A stretch of 64,000 nucleotides of DNA, from assembly GCA_032716605.1 (NCBI GenBank), contig CM064572.1, positions 37,588,010 through 37,652,009 of the forward strand, written 5' to 3'. Source of the stretch: Paralithodes platypus. Taxonomy: Eukaryota; Arthropoda; Malacostraca; Decapoda; Lithodidae. Below the pieces are notes generated by a model. It ran no database searches and was not told where the DNA came from. It saw nothing but the letters and a program-made list of their open reading frames with translations. The position numbers were made by a program, and so were the translations under genes. Below are positions 19,421 to 28,760 of this stretch, piece by piece; the first letter of the stretch is position 1, and each line of letters starts with the position of its first letter.

Positions 19421-21021
19421 TTTTTTTTTTTTTTTTTAAGAGACAATGAACGGAGGAAGGAAAAACACAGATAAAACAAAAAGGTCCATGTGCCTAAAGG
19501 CATCCTCCATTCATAAAATGTTTGTAACAACTGGATTTAAACATTTGTTGATTGTAAGTTTGTGGAAAGCAATTCGAGGGAAGTGAATTCCAAAGAGTAG
19601 TAGCTCTGGGGATAAATGAATTCTGATAAGCAGAAGTTCTGCATTGTGGAGGAGAAAGTGTAAATTCATGGGCGCTCTCAGCTGCCCTAGTTCTACGGGG
19701 AAAGATGTGGAGAGGCGGCACAATTGAAGCAAGTTCCTCGGAACAATTGCTGTGAAAATATCTGTAGAATAATGCAAGGGATGCAACGTTTCTTCGTATG
19801 GCTAATGTAGGAAGGTCCTGTGTGATTGCAGGGTTATTGATTAATCTAATAGCTTTATTTTGAATTTTGTCCAACTGCCTCAATGCAACCACTCCACTTC
19901 CACCCCACAGAGGTGAACAGTAATCCATCTGAGAGCGCACATGACTTTTATATATTACGGCCAACTGCTCGTCAGTGAAGAATTCTCGAACTCTGTACAG
20001 GAGTCCCAGTTTTTTAGAGGCATTCTTAGCAATGCTTCTAACATAATGTGTCCAGCTCAAGTTAGTAGTTAATGTTACACCGAGAATGTCAATACTAGGG
20101 GAAGTGGGAATATTTACATCATTAAAAAATATATGGGAGTCAGTGAGATTCTGTCGGTTAGAAAATTGAATGTACTTGGTTTTCTGTGCATTAAAGGAAA
20201 CTAGATTCTCTTGTCCCCATTCATTAATTCTAGAAAGGTCCTGGTTCAGAGAAATTGCAGTGTTTATTTTTGAATTTATAAGATCGGGTTGGGTGAAAGA
20301 ATTGGTAAATGTGAAGGAACTGTGGAGTGTTGAGTCATCTGCGTAGGAATGTATTGGATTATGAGTGGTAGATATGAAATCATTGATATGAATGAGGAAC
20401 AGAGTTGGGGCTAAAACTGATCCCTGGGGAACACCAGCATTTATTGAGTGAAATTGAGAATAAAGGCCATCTACCATTACACGTATTTTTCTGTTATGAA
20501 GATAAGAAGAAATTAGTGGAACTAATGATGCAAGGCCGTAGTGTGACATCTTCGACAATAAGGATTGATGCCAGACTCCATCAAATGCCTTTGATATATC
20601 CAGTGCTATTGTATGTGTTTCACCATGTTGGTCTGTAGCTTGGTTGATTTGATGCGTAAGAAGGCAAAGAATGTCTGCAGTTGATCGACATCGTCTAAAA
20701 CCATATTGCCTATCACTGATTAATTTATTATTCTCCAGATGCTTAATTATGTGATTATTTAATATAATTTCAAAAACTTTGCCAAGAGTGGAAGTTATAG
20801 ATATTGGTCTGTAGTTTGATGGATCTGAAGAGGCACCTTTTTTAGGAACTGGATGGATGTTTGCTTCTTTCCAGGGTACTGGGAAGCATGAGGTATGAGT
20901 ACACAGACGGAAAAAATTTGCCAATACAGGCGCGAGCACCAAGGAGCAATTCTTAAGTACTATTGGAGGAATTTCATCTGGACCAGGAGCCTTATCTACT
21001 GAGAGATTCTGCAAAATAGTT
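19421..21021 (-). mobile_element. LINE-B, poly(A)-tailed, inserted in LINE-A
   Basis: A 5'-truncated LINE inserted in the same orientation as LINE-A. It ends in a 17-base poly(A) (T-run 19421-19437). TATGT borders both sides (19417-19421 and 21022-21026), a 5-bp target duplication. Collapsing it joins GYNLH to RADRTHRTRGG of the LINE-A endonuclease. A second copy at 36796-37327 is almost identical over their shared length, and a 3'-end fragment is at 40972-41056. Confidence 0.92.
19494..21014 (-). CDS. LINE-B reverse transcriptase, partial ORF2 without internal stops
   Basis: 506 codons open, encoding a Jockey/CR1-superfamily-like RT: DKAPGPDEIPP, KKGASSDPSNYRPISITS, QYGFRRCRSTADI, motif A IALDISKAFDGVWH, motif B AGVPQGSVLAPTLF and motif C SYADDST. 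It then has a C-terminal region with RSQMDYCSPLWGG and IPRATTLWNSLPSNCF. The endonuclease and N-terminus are missing through 5' truncation, so the first Met shown (MQNLSVDK) is not the natural start. All three catalytic Asp residues are present. A young insertion is inferred from the open frame, long poly(A) and clear target duplication. Confidence 0.9.
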   Translation of the reverse strand: MQNLSVDKAPGPDEIPPIVLKNCSLVLAPVLANFFRLCTHTSCFPVPWKEANIHPVPKKGASSDPSNYRPISITSTLGKVFEIILNNHIIKHLENNKLISDRQYGFRRCRSTADILCLLTHQINQATDQHGETHTIALDISKAFDGVWHQSLLSKMSHYGLASLVPLISSYLHNRKIRVMVDGLYSQFHSINAGVPQGSVLAPTLFLIHINDFISTTHNPIHSYADDSTLHSSFTFTNSFTQPDLINSKINTAISLNQDLSRINEWGQENLVSFNAQKTKYIQFSNRQNLTDSHIFFNDVNIPTSPSIDILGVTLTTNLSWTHYVRSIAKNASKKLGLLYRVREFFTDEQLAVIYKSHVRSQMDYCSPLWGGSGVVALRQLDKIQNKAIRLINNPAITQDLPTLAIRRNVASLALFYRYFHSNCSEELASIVPPLHIFPRRTRAAESAHEFTLSPPQCRTSAYQNSFIPRATTLWNSLPSNCFPQTYNQQMFKSSCYKHFMNGGCL

Positions 21022-21343
21022 TATGTAGGTTATAACCAGGAATCCATACTTCACTATCTGCCTGATCTTTAATGTGGGTTTCTGTGAGAGCCGCAAATAT
21101 AGTGTTTCCTTTTTCTAGCAGGCCCCTAATAAATGGTACTTTGTTTGTGGTTCTATTTTTAAGACCTTGGCTGTTTGCAAACAAGACGGGGGAGGGGCTA
21201 CTATGTGTACCTAGTAGTCCTCGGGGGATATTTGGTGTTGCTCGTAGAGCACATCCTTGTGCCACGCTCGGGAGGACAGGAGGTACTCTAGCTGGGCTAT
21301 TTATTCTTCCAATTCTCGCACTTTGTTCATCTTGTTCTGCCAT
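21022..21343 (-). pseudogene. LINE-A ORF2, N-terminal endonuclease start
   Basis: The minus strand reads from MAEQDEQSARIG to FANSQGLKNRTTNKVPFIRG and FAALTETHIKDQADSEVWIP, then GYNLH, where LINE-B interrupts. FANSQGL and LTETH are the first APE-endonuclease blocks (metal-binding Asn and Glu). The next block lies 1.6 kb away at 19420. Confidence 0.88.
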
Positions 21344-21485
21344 TTCCCATAGTGTCTTATTCTTCTGTCTCGTCCTCGCAAAACTGGAGAGTTGTTTTGG
21401 TTAGCATTTGTGTTGTTTCTGGCTATCCTTCAAGTCCCCCTAATATGGAAATCTGAGCATTTGCCATCATAGCATTTCTTACTCT

Positions 21486-22495
21486 CTAGTGATGACTGGC
21501 AGAGGGTGGGTGGTGGTATTTGCAGTTTTCACCAAATCTGCATTTGCCATCTCTGATCATAATGTTGCAAATTTTGGGGTGCATTTTACTCCATTAAGTT
21601 CACCTTTTGGTCCTAAGTAGCACATTCTTTTCAGGTGATATCTGCATGCAGGTGTAGCTGATCCTTGTGTGCCTGAGTGTGTTGATGTGGTGATTGATGT
21701 TGCAATTTCCTTTGTATCGGTATGCATATGTTGCCTTGGGACCAGTCCAGATACTTCCCGAGTGGCACTACCTGTCTCTTGATTGGTTGTGGTTGTGGTA
21801 GATGGCAGTTGGTTTTGATTTTGAGGGCTATCCCCTTCATTCATCTTATGTTGTTGTTGCTCGGGGGAGTTGGGTGCAAAATAAAGTCCTGCCTGGGTGG
21901 TGGTTTGGGGTGACATAAGGGTCTCGGTTGGGCAGATAGAGGGTGGAGGGGGCTGAGAGGTAACTTGTGGGGGGATGGTTGGTTGTGAAGGGCAATGTGG
22001 GGGCAATTGAGGTTGAGAGTCACGTGGGGTGGTGTGAGGCTGAGAGTTACGTGGAGGTGTAGGGGGATGAGAGTTATGGGTATTTGTGCGTGAGGGAGTG
22101 TGCGCACACAGGTGACAATGTATCACTGTAGTGTGACAGCCAGTAACTAAGATCTTCTATGAATCGGGAGCATGATGTTAAATTTGTTGAGGACTGTGTT
22201 TTGTTGTCAGAATGGGGTGAACTATTTTCATTTAGCAAGGCCATTTGGACTTTCTGGCCAATGTTCTCCATTACATCAGTAAATTCTTCTTGTAGCATAA
22301 CAGGGGCGTCTTTCAGCATTTTCTTTAGTTTAAGTTCATTTAATTCATTGAAGCAATTTACACATGTAAGTCCTTTTTTTTTTCTTTATTGTGCTTACCC
22401 ATGCATTGCTGATGAAATAGCAATTTACATTCTTCACATTTGGCAGTTTGGTCCTCGGACTTTAGCTTGCATTTAGTACATGTATTGGTATCCAT
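21486..22495 (-). pseudogene. LINE-A ORF1: PHD-like finger and CCCH finger
   Basis: Starts at an ATG (22495-22493). The N-terminus has a PHD-like pattern: CTKC, CEEC, H-x2-C (HQQC) and CVNC, from 22480 to about 22350. The frame shifts in an A-run at about 22368-22380, so the finger is split in this copy. The middle is Pro/Gln/Thr-rich and low in complexity (22126-21700). The C-terminus has CRYHLKRMCYLGPKG and then CRFGENCKYHH, a CCCH-type finger pattern, before the stop at 21488-21486. It is probably the RNA-binding partner of ORF2. Confidence 0.75.
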
Positions 22496-22499
22496 CTTT

Positions 22500-23350
22500 G
22501 ATCGTAGTTTAGTTTACTTTCTTTACTTTATCTTTTACTTTAGTGATTTATATATCGAGGTGGAGAGTGTGGAGTCCTGTGACACATGACACTGTGTGTG
22601 GAGGGACCTGAGGGAGCTGGGATGGTGCCCGCGCGTCGTGTAGTGTCTGGTGTCAAGGTCGACCAGGGGAGGAGTTGGAGGGAGGCAATTTTATTGGTAT
22701 TAGTATTTCAACGTACGGCTGTCTAAAGGTTTATCTTTTAGGCTGTATGATAGTTTTTTTTGTGGACCAAAATATATCGACAGGAGGGCTGCTGGGAAGT
22801 TTGCTATTATTTGTGTATCTAGCCAGGTATTTGAATGTTTAGTTCGGTATTAGTTGGGACTAGGGAGAGGGTGTCGTGTGGAGGGAGGCACTATGGCGGC
22901 CGTGCCGAGAGTGTTGGCACTGTATGGGTGACCGTTTGCATTTTTTTACTCTAGATTCTCATTGATTTTCACTTAATCACTTTTAACACTTTTGCATAAC
23001 TGGATTTCACTTTAATTTTAACTATTGGTACTACTGGATAATCCACTATTGATATACGTTCAGAGGATACGTGTATACATTATTACGATTGACGTTCGTG
23101 GCAATTCGATTTTCGCCAGGTCAGCATTTCTTCCTGGGCACCTATTTGAAAAACCGTCGGAAACAACACTAAAACAGGTTTTTCTTCACTATCCTGGTCG
23201 TAATTTAATATAAGTTCCACTCAATTTATTCACGATGACGAACTAGGTCCGCTTGCGAAGTATTGTCTATGTATCTCCAATATATCCCTGGTAAAATGCC
23301 TTATACCGGAGAGCAAAATCGACAATCCCTCCCACGACACTGCCCTACTA
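22500..23350. other. Probable LINE-A 5' UTR and flank
   Basis: No ORF of interest. GT-rich sequence (22555-22700 and 22860-22935) lies upstream, in LINE-A orientation, of the ORF1 ATG. Its outer boundary cannot be placed without a second full-length copy. Confidence 0.4.
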
Positions 23351-23353
23351 TAT

Positions 23354-23357
23354 ACTG

Positions 23358-23397
<40 letters not shown>

Positions 23398-23399
23398 CT
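23354..23399. repeat. (TA)n microsatellite
   Basis: Immediately precedes the module beginning at 23396. Confidence 0.95.
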
Positions 23400-23862
23400 A
23401 GCAGGGGTACCCGGCGTTGCCCGGGTAATCACTATAATCACCATCACTACTACCACCACTACTACTACCATAATGACCATCATCAATACTACCATAATCA
23501 CCGGCCTCGACCTCCCTGTGCCTCATTAAACGGCGACCTCGATTTCGGCCACTAAATGGCCTCCGATTTTGGATCTTGCCTCATCCGTACCCCCATTTTG
23601 GGGGGCTGCGAACAACTTTCGTTCCATATACCTTTTCGATCGGAAGCCTCCTTCTGCCCCAAACGGCAATTTTTTGTGTTTAACCAAAAGCGATTTTTCA
23701 GATTTCGCGCCCATTTTCTCCGTGCCTTTCACCCTGGGGAATTCTATTTTTTCACTAAAACCTGCCTAGGGACCCCCTTACTATGCATACCAAGTATGAA
23801 CGCTCTAGCTTAAAAAATGTGGCCATGCATAAAGAACAGACAGACAGACAATCGAAAATATT
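23396..23862 (+). repeat. Dispersed module: GGTACCCGGCGTTGCCCGGGT start, (GACA)n end
   Basis: Opens with a small hairpin TACCCGG-CGTTG-CCCGGGTA, continues through an ACC/ACT-rich stretch and a segment rich in Phe/Arg-like codons, and closes with GAACAGACAGACAGAC and TA-rich sequence. A similar closing layout (CAGACAGACAGACGCTCGAATCGG then TA-rich) is at 45285-45355. The opening resembles widely repeated invertebrate LINE/SINE ends; I do not assign a family. Confidence 0.5.
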
Positions 23863-23905
23863 ATATAGACCTAGATATATTATATACCGGGTATATATAT
23901 ATATA

Positions 23906-24156
23906 TTTTTTTTTTCTTTTTCTATATTCCAACTACTCCCTCTCGGGCATAGGCTGATAGCCTTTACACTCTACCGCTGAACACGGTGAGGCCCGTGAGG
24001 TATTGAGATATGCGAAGCACCTACTCACGGCTCGAACCCAACTCCATCTCTGAAGCTGCCTCGCCCCCGCGCTTCACAGTCTCACTCCCCAGGCTCGGAC
24101 CCTCACTCTCAGAACGCCACCTATTGAGCAATTAACTCATTAGGCATTGCCCCCCT
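23906..24156 (-). mobile_element. SINE (GGTGGCGTT family), second copy
   Basis: The minus strand matches 13690-14002: ATGCCTAATGAGTTA start, CAATAGGTGGCGTTC, GGTCCGAGCC, GTGAAGCGCGG, GGGTTCGAGCC (B-box-like), CTATGCCCGAGAGGGAGTA, then an A-rich tail in (TA)n. The good B box supports Pol III transcription from the minus strand. Confidence 0.78.
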
Positions 24157-24194
24157 GTAGCATATTTTGAATATGGGAATATTCATACAGTGCT

Positions 24195-24378
24195 ATTTAA
24201 TCAGAGAACAATGAGGGTATTTTATTATGGCATTTCGGTGTGCTGTGGTAATGCACTGAAACTAGGTACAGCACAAATTCCATCCCAATAATATCTTCCC
24301 ATTGACATATTGGGATTCGAACCCGGGTCCATTGGATTACCAGTCCAGTGGCAAGACCACTCTGCCACACCTCCCCTA
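24195..24378 (-). mobile_element. tRNA-derived SINE
   Basis: The minus-strand head reads like a tRNA: A box TGGCAGAGTGG, an anticodon-arm-like TGGA-CTGGTAA-TCCA (loop would place GGT), and B box GGTTCGAATCC. The bases after the T-arm do not pair with the 5' GGGGAGG, so it is not a functional tRNA. A non-tRNA body follows to about 24195. The head abuts (TA)n at 24379-24405, as the copy at 1-45 does. Confidence 0.8.
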
Positions 24379-24420
24379 CGTATATATATATATATATATA
24401 TATATACCAACCAATATATA
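24379..24420. repeat. (TA)n microsatellite
   Basis: Adjacent to the 5' end of the SINE. Confidence 0.9.
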
Positions 24421-24644
24421 TCTCCAACCAACCTCCGTCCCAGCTACACACGCTAAGCCTTCTTTCCATAGTTACTTCACCGAGGATTAGAGAGCGATAT
24501 AAAAGAGAGAGGACATGTCAATCAAAGAGAGAAAGAGAGAGAGAGGAGTGAGAGTTAATAGATAATATGAGATAGGGGTAGTGTCTGTAAACATAGATAA
24601 ATATATATAGATAGACAGAAGACACAGAATGAGAAGAGGGTATA

Positions 24645-24850
24645 GTCTATTCGCTGTAAGTAAGCGATAAATCATGACCTCTATCCTCTGTAACTCAAAA
24701 TGGGCTAGAGCAAATTGGCTGTCAATTTCCACATCTGTTCCTTGGCGGACTCTTCCCATATGGTAGAAATATTAGCCCGATTACTCTAATCGTTTTTGAG
24801 TTACAGAAGTTAGAGGTCATGATTTCTCGCCTACTTACAGCGAATAGATG
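24645..24850. mobile_element. MITE-like element with about 70-bp terminal inverted repeats
   Basis: 24645-24713 and about 24780-24850 are inverted copies: TCTATTCGCTGTAAGTA, AAATCATGACCTCTA and CTGTAACTCAAAA pair across a spacer of about 65 bp. No target duplication is obvious and there is no coding capacity. Confidence 0.75.
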
Positions 24851-24973
24851 ACAGAATATGATAAAGAACATTGTGTGCATAGAACACTGCATGGAATAAT
24901 ATATAGAAACTAATTAGATAGACAGATATAGAGATAAACAAATATATAAAGAGATATAGGGAGGGAGACAAAG

Positions 24974-24976
<3 letters not shown>

Positions 24977-25046
<70 letters not shown>
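24977..25046. repeat. (AC)n microsatellite
   Basis: About 35 uninterrupted AC units; the Cys-Val frames on the minus strand are artefacts. Confidence 0.97.
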
Positions 25047-25049
<3 letters not shown>

Positions 25050-25261
25050 GGGGATATATGCATGACAAGCAACGAGTCCCACACTAAGCACACACAAATG
25101 AGCAGGGGCGCGCACACACACACACACTTTTGGAACGGTTCTCTCTTTTATTGTATAGACGAATTAAATATATAGGCCTATATATATGTTTTTAGTTCAC
25201 ACTTGTATTTGGTTTGATATTTTGTGTAGATCCTAGGCAAGCAGTGAGGCACCATTCATAA

Positions 25262-25301
25262 TTTTTTTTTTTTTTTTTTTTTTTTGTGAAAAAAAAAAAA
25301 A
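25262..25301. repeat. Facing T-run and A-run
   Basis: A T24-type run, GTG, then an A13 run: a self-complementary pair of homopolymers. Confidence 0.85.
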
Positions 25302-25384
25302 TAGAAGGTCCCACCCCTTTCCCATTCTTAAGTAAGCCATTTTAGATTTACAGAAGAGTGACCATTACTTGCATGTTTCCTTCT

Positions 25385-28300
25385 ATTTTTTTTTTTTTTT
25401 TTTTTTTTTATTAAGGTGACAGTTACAAAGTGGTGTACAATCTATCTTATTCTAGTTACATTGTAGTTTATCTTATTGTACCAGTACCTCCCTACAATCA
25501 ACCTAGTTGTTCCCCAATTCGTCTCTCTGCCACGACCATTTCAAAGTCCAAGTCTCTCACTCTTGTCCTCTGTAGCGGGGAGGACCTTGTACCCCTGAGA
25601 CATAGGAGTGCAGACCTGAGAAGAGAGAAAGAGAGCCGGCATCTCATCCAAGTTATGACTTGGCTTCTATGCTGGCGCTTTTTCTCCGATATTTGTTCAG
25701 CTAATCTGGCATAGAAGACACTTGCAGAAGGTCCCATACCTCCCGACGATGAGAAGACCAGAGGAGTAAAGCTTCCTTGATCCCTGTTCAAAATTCTTTC
25801 TTCATAAGCGCGTTTTTTCTCACTTTCGTTTCTCAAGTATGCCGCCTTGTGTCCTCGCTCACGATATGTTTGTGCTCTTGGGTTGAAGATTCTGATGTCG
25901 AAAAAAGCCCATTGTCCCCTCGTCCAAAAACCTCGAGCACTTACGTCCACTCCTGCTTCATTTGAAGTATTTGCAGTATTGTGGGCCAAGCGCTGTCCGT
26001 CCATAGGCAGAAGTTCCGGTTCGATTCTGACATCATGGCACACCTCGTCCAGCATTTGTGCAGTGATGTCTCGTACTTCATCATGCCGGATACAGATGAA
26101 TCCTCCTTTCTTACAAGTCATACAGTGGTCCGAGTTGTTTATTTCACCACATGCACATTTCAGCGGCAGTTTCGAAACTGGCCACCCATACCTCAAGGCT
26201 ACGGCATCATTGAATTCTTGTTTATTTAAGCTGAAGCCTTTCTCCTTTATTGGTAATGATGTGAGCCAATTTGAAGCCCCCGTGTCTTGTGCCATCTCAA
26301 CTCTCATTTTCAGTTCTTCCCTACATCTGGTCTTAATTTGTTCTAGGCTATGTTTCTGTCTCTCTTCTCTGCTCTTTGTAATTTCCTGTCTTGCATTTCG
26401 TTGTTCCTCTTCGTCCACCTCATCATTTTCATTTTGCTCCCGTATTTTTTCTGTCAGAGACGTAGTAAGTTTAAGGGAATTTTGGTTCTCATGTAGTGCC
26501 GCCTCCACTGGGTTTATGATCCCCATACCTCCGAACCTTGGCGGAAGAGCTAATAGATCTCTTAGCTCTTGCGTGACGCCTTCCATCTCTGTTAGGGCCG
26601 GTATGAATGTTCCTCTGATTGCTTCTTCAAGCGGTTGGAGCATCTGTCTAATGCCAGGCACTGTTCTCATAAGAAAGGTCCATCTGTGCTTAACACCATA
26701 TGTGAAGGCAGTATATGCAGCATGTGGTTCAGATTTCGCAATGTCTGCCAAGGTTTTCACTTCCTTTACCCACTCTGCTACCTTTTTTCGCACATAGTCT
26801 CTCTTGCATTCTTCTGTGCCTATTACTGCTCCCAAATGGCGTTGACCCTCCTTTGTAATCTTCACTCCTGTCCCATCAAAAGTCCGCACCGCTTCTTCAT
26901 ACTTGTTTTCTTTCACTATTAGTACAGATTTACTAGCATTCGGATGGTACCCAATGACTTCGCCTACCGATTGTACTCTCCGCCACCATTCTTTGAGATC
27001 CCCTATTTTTCCTGCACCTGTGAGGTCATCTGCATACGCCACTTGTTTCACTCGGGTTACCTCATGTTTTATTTTCTGCTGCAGAATTGATAGTGCCAGT
27101 GCGTACATTGCCATTGCCACTGGATCTCCTTGCGTTGTTCCTTCATTTGATTTGAGAATTTTCATTTCTTCCTTCTTTGTGCTTCCAACTATATACAGGT
27201 TAGCTGGCTCCTTATAAGTATTTTCTATGTACTTTGCAATGCTCGGGCATTTGATCTTGATGTTGTGAATAGCTGCCTCCCTATTACTGGTGTTAAAGGC
27301 ATTTGTTGCATCCACTAGCAGTACCGCTTCACAATCTTCCTCATGATACACCTTCCCCATTGCATGTATTGCTGCTTCTCCTCCGGCTTGCTGTCCTGCA
27401 CATACTTGTAAGTTGCCCACTGCTCTTTGTACATCTTTTCCAAATACAGACATGATTGCTTTTCCTATAATCCTTCTAAGAACTTCCCCAACGCCTACTG
27501 GTCTAACTCCTGGATTCTTATTTAAAGGTATCAGGCGACATGCTGTCAGAGCTTCTATGTTCACGCATGGTGATGATGCAAGTTTCTTTGCCAGCATTGC
27601 TATTGCTTCACAAAGGTCACCCGCGGCTGAACCAAACTTGTTTTGACTTAGGAAGATCCTCCAAGTCTTAGCATCTACTCCTGATGGACCTGCTCCTCCC
27701 TGTGTTTTCAGCGCCTTTCTCCATATGAGGTCTCCAGTTATATTCTCATATATCACCGGGTCTGGAGGAACATATTCCCCGTCTAGTTTGGCCTCATCAC
27801 TTGCTGGTTTTGCTTCTGGGTGTTTCTCCTTCAGCTGGTCCAAGATGCGTCGATTCACTTCGTGCACCCCACTTGAGGCTTCCCCAGTGACCATTTTGAC
27901 TGCCTGTGCCACTTTACCAATCCTCATGCTATTTCCCACTGATCGTGCCATATCATCTGGCTTCCTCTTTCTTCGTTGTTTTGTTTTCAGTCTTTGCTGG
28001 ATTGCTCGTACTTGGCTAAGAATTTTGTCTAACTCCCCATTTTTCCACCACTCCATTCTCTGTTTCAGCACTTTAATGTTCTCATTCAGTTTTCCCTTTG
28101 GTCTTTTTCTTTGAAGGAACAACTGAGGAATGAAAGAAGCTATCTTGATTGCCACGTGCGCCAAAGGGGCATCCTGAACATACTTTAGGATCATACGTCT
28201 GAGTTCCCCCAGCATGTCTTTTGCGGCTTCACAAATCGGTAGTTCAAACTTATTATGTTGCCATTGTATCACTTCTGTATAGATTTCATTCACTAATGTT

Positions 28301-28760
28301 GTGAGTCCGTCACCAGAATGTCCCATCCATTCTCCACCATTCATGTTTACGTTACGAGGTCGTTCGTTCTGTTCACGATTTTCGATTATTTCTCTCTCAT
28401 TATCTTCGTTTAGGCCTACACTATTTTCATTATTTTGTTCCACACCTCTGTTGTCTTGCGAATTATTGATTCCTGCGTTTTCTTCTGCGGGCTGCAGTTG
28501 TTGATTGTTATTTTCTGCATTTTCTCTAACAGGGTTTGCTTGTACATCTCCATTAACTTCATTGTCTGTTTCACGGTTCATTTGTACTGCATCTCTCACT
28601 GCGTTTTGTCTGTCATCAGGATTATTCCTCGACTGGGACCGAGTTAATATCATCTTGTCTTATTATCATAATTTCCTACCTATTCCCTAATACTGAGTCT
28701 ATCTATCATTTCTTCCTAAGGGACGAGCCTCTGCCCGATAAAGGTGAAAATGTAAACATC
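25385..28760 (-). mobile_element. Single-ORF non-LTR element with R2-like C-terminus
   Basis: Minus-strand element consisting of one long ORF (28653-25498), a short 3' UTR with CACCTTAATAAA, and a long poly(A) (T-run 25388-25409). The 5' boundary is uncertain. I see no target duplication by eye. It is the only long autonomous element in the window without a break. Confidence 0.75.
25498..28653 (-). CDS. 1,051-codon RT with CCHC and restriction-like endonuclease region, intact
   Basis: Would reverse transcribe its own RNA at a nicked target. Residues 1-110 are Asn/Glu-rich and low in complexity, and 195-235 are basic. RT core: GGAGPSGVDAKTWR, RLIPLNKNPGVRPVGVGEVL, motif A VLLVDATNAFNTSNR, motif B EGTTQGDPVAM and motif C VAYADD, followed by GYHPNASKS. 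After a helical Glu-rich stretch comes a C-x-C-x7-H-x3-C group (CACGEINNSDHCMTC), then RHDEVRD, and a VD...AFFDIRIF pair resembling the PD-(D/E)xK endonuclease of R2/R4-type LINEs. There is no APE domain. I recognise relatives as orphan RT proteins in invertebrates, but the endonuclease assignment is inference. The ATG is the first in frame after upstream stops. No stops or frameshifts, so possibly recent or still active. Confidence 0.85.
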   Translation of the reverse strand: MILTRSQSRNNPDDRQNAVRDAVQMNRETDNEVNGDVQANPVRENAENNNQQLQPAEENAGINNSQDNRGVEQNNENSVGLNEDNEREIIENREQNERPRNVNMNGGEWMGHSGDGLTTLVNEIYTEVIQWQHNKFELPICEAAKDMLGELRRMILKYVQDAPLAHVAIKIASFIPQLFLQRKRPKGKLNENIKVLKQRMEWWKNGELDKILSQVRAIQQRLKTKQRRKRKPDDMARSVGNSMRIGKVAQAVKMVTGEASSGVHEVNRRILDQLKEKHPEAKPASDEAKLDGEYVPPDPVIYENITGDLIWRKALKTQGGAGPSGVDAKTWRIFLSQNKFGSAAGDLCEAIAMLAKKLASSPCVNIEALTACRLIPLNKNPGVRPVGVGEVLRRIIGKAIMSVFGKDVQRAVGNLQVCAGQQAGGEAAIHAMGKVYHEEDCEAVLLVDATNAFNTSNREAAIHNIKIKCPSIAKYIENTYKEPANLYIVGSTKKEEMKILKSNEGTTQGDPVAMAMYALALSILQQKIKHEVTRVKQVAYADDLTGAGKIGDLKEWWRRVQSVGEVIGYHPNASKSVLIVKENKYEEAVRTFDGTGVKITKEGQRHLGAVIGTEECKRDYVRKKVAEWVKEVKTLADIAKSEPHAAYTAFTYGVKHRWTFLMRTVPGIRQMLQPLEEAIRGTFIPALTEMEGVTQELRDLLALPPRFGGMGIINPVEAALHENQNSLKLTTSLTEKIREQNENDEVDEEEQRNARQEITKSREERQKHSLEQIKTRCREELKMRVEMAQDTGASNWLTSLPIKEKGFSLNKQEFNDAVALRYGWPVSKLPLKCACGEINNSDHCMTCKKGGFICIRHDEVRDITAQMLDEVCHDVRIEPELLPMDGQRLAHNTANTSNEAGVDVSARGFWTRGQWAFFDIRIFNPRAQTYRERGHKAAYLRNESEKKRAYEERILNRDQGSFTPLVFSSSGGMGPSASVFYARLAEQISEKKRQHRSQVITWMRCRLSFSLLRSALLCLRGTRSSPLQRTRVRDLDFEMVVAERRIGEQLG

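Larger units (their letters stand above)
16605..22900 (-). mobile_element. LINE-A: PHD-ORF1, APE-RT ORF2; host of LINE-B
   Basis: Minus-strand element, near full length: likely 5' UTR (22496-22900), ORF1 (22495-21486), ORF2 start (21343-21022), interruption by LINE-B (19421-21021), then the rest of ORF2 (19420-16617) and a short 3' end reaching a (TA)n tract. A 3' fragment of the same family lies on the plus strand at 29465-29660. PHD-like ORF1 plus APE-RT ORF2 fits CR1-group LINEs (family knowledge). Confidence 0.85.

Noticed and set aside
19511..19786. Separate 91-codon minus-strand gene, also found at 36955-37230.
   Set aside because: Alternative-frame shadow of the LINE-B RT C-terminus; its conservation reflects DNA identity of the two copies.
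24300..24378. Functional tRNA gene (anticodon-like GGT) on the minus strand.
   Set aside because: The A and B boxes are good, but the sequence after the T-arm does not pair with the 5' end to form an acceptor stem, and a non-tRNA body follows. It is a SINE head.
25847..26797. 316-codon plus-strand frame.
   Set aside because: Antisense shadow of the intact RT ORF at 25498-28653; no domain of its own.
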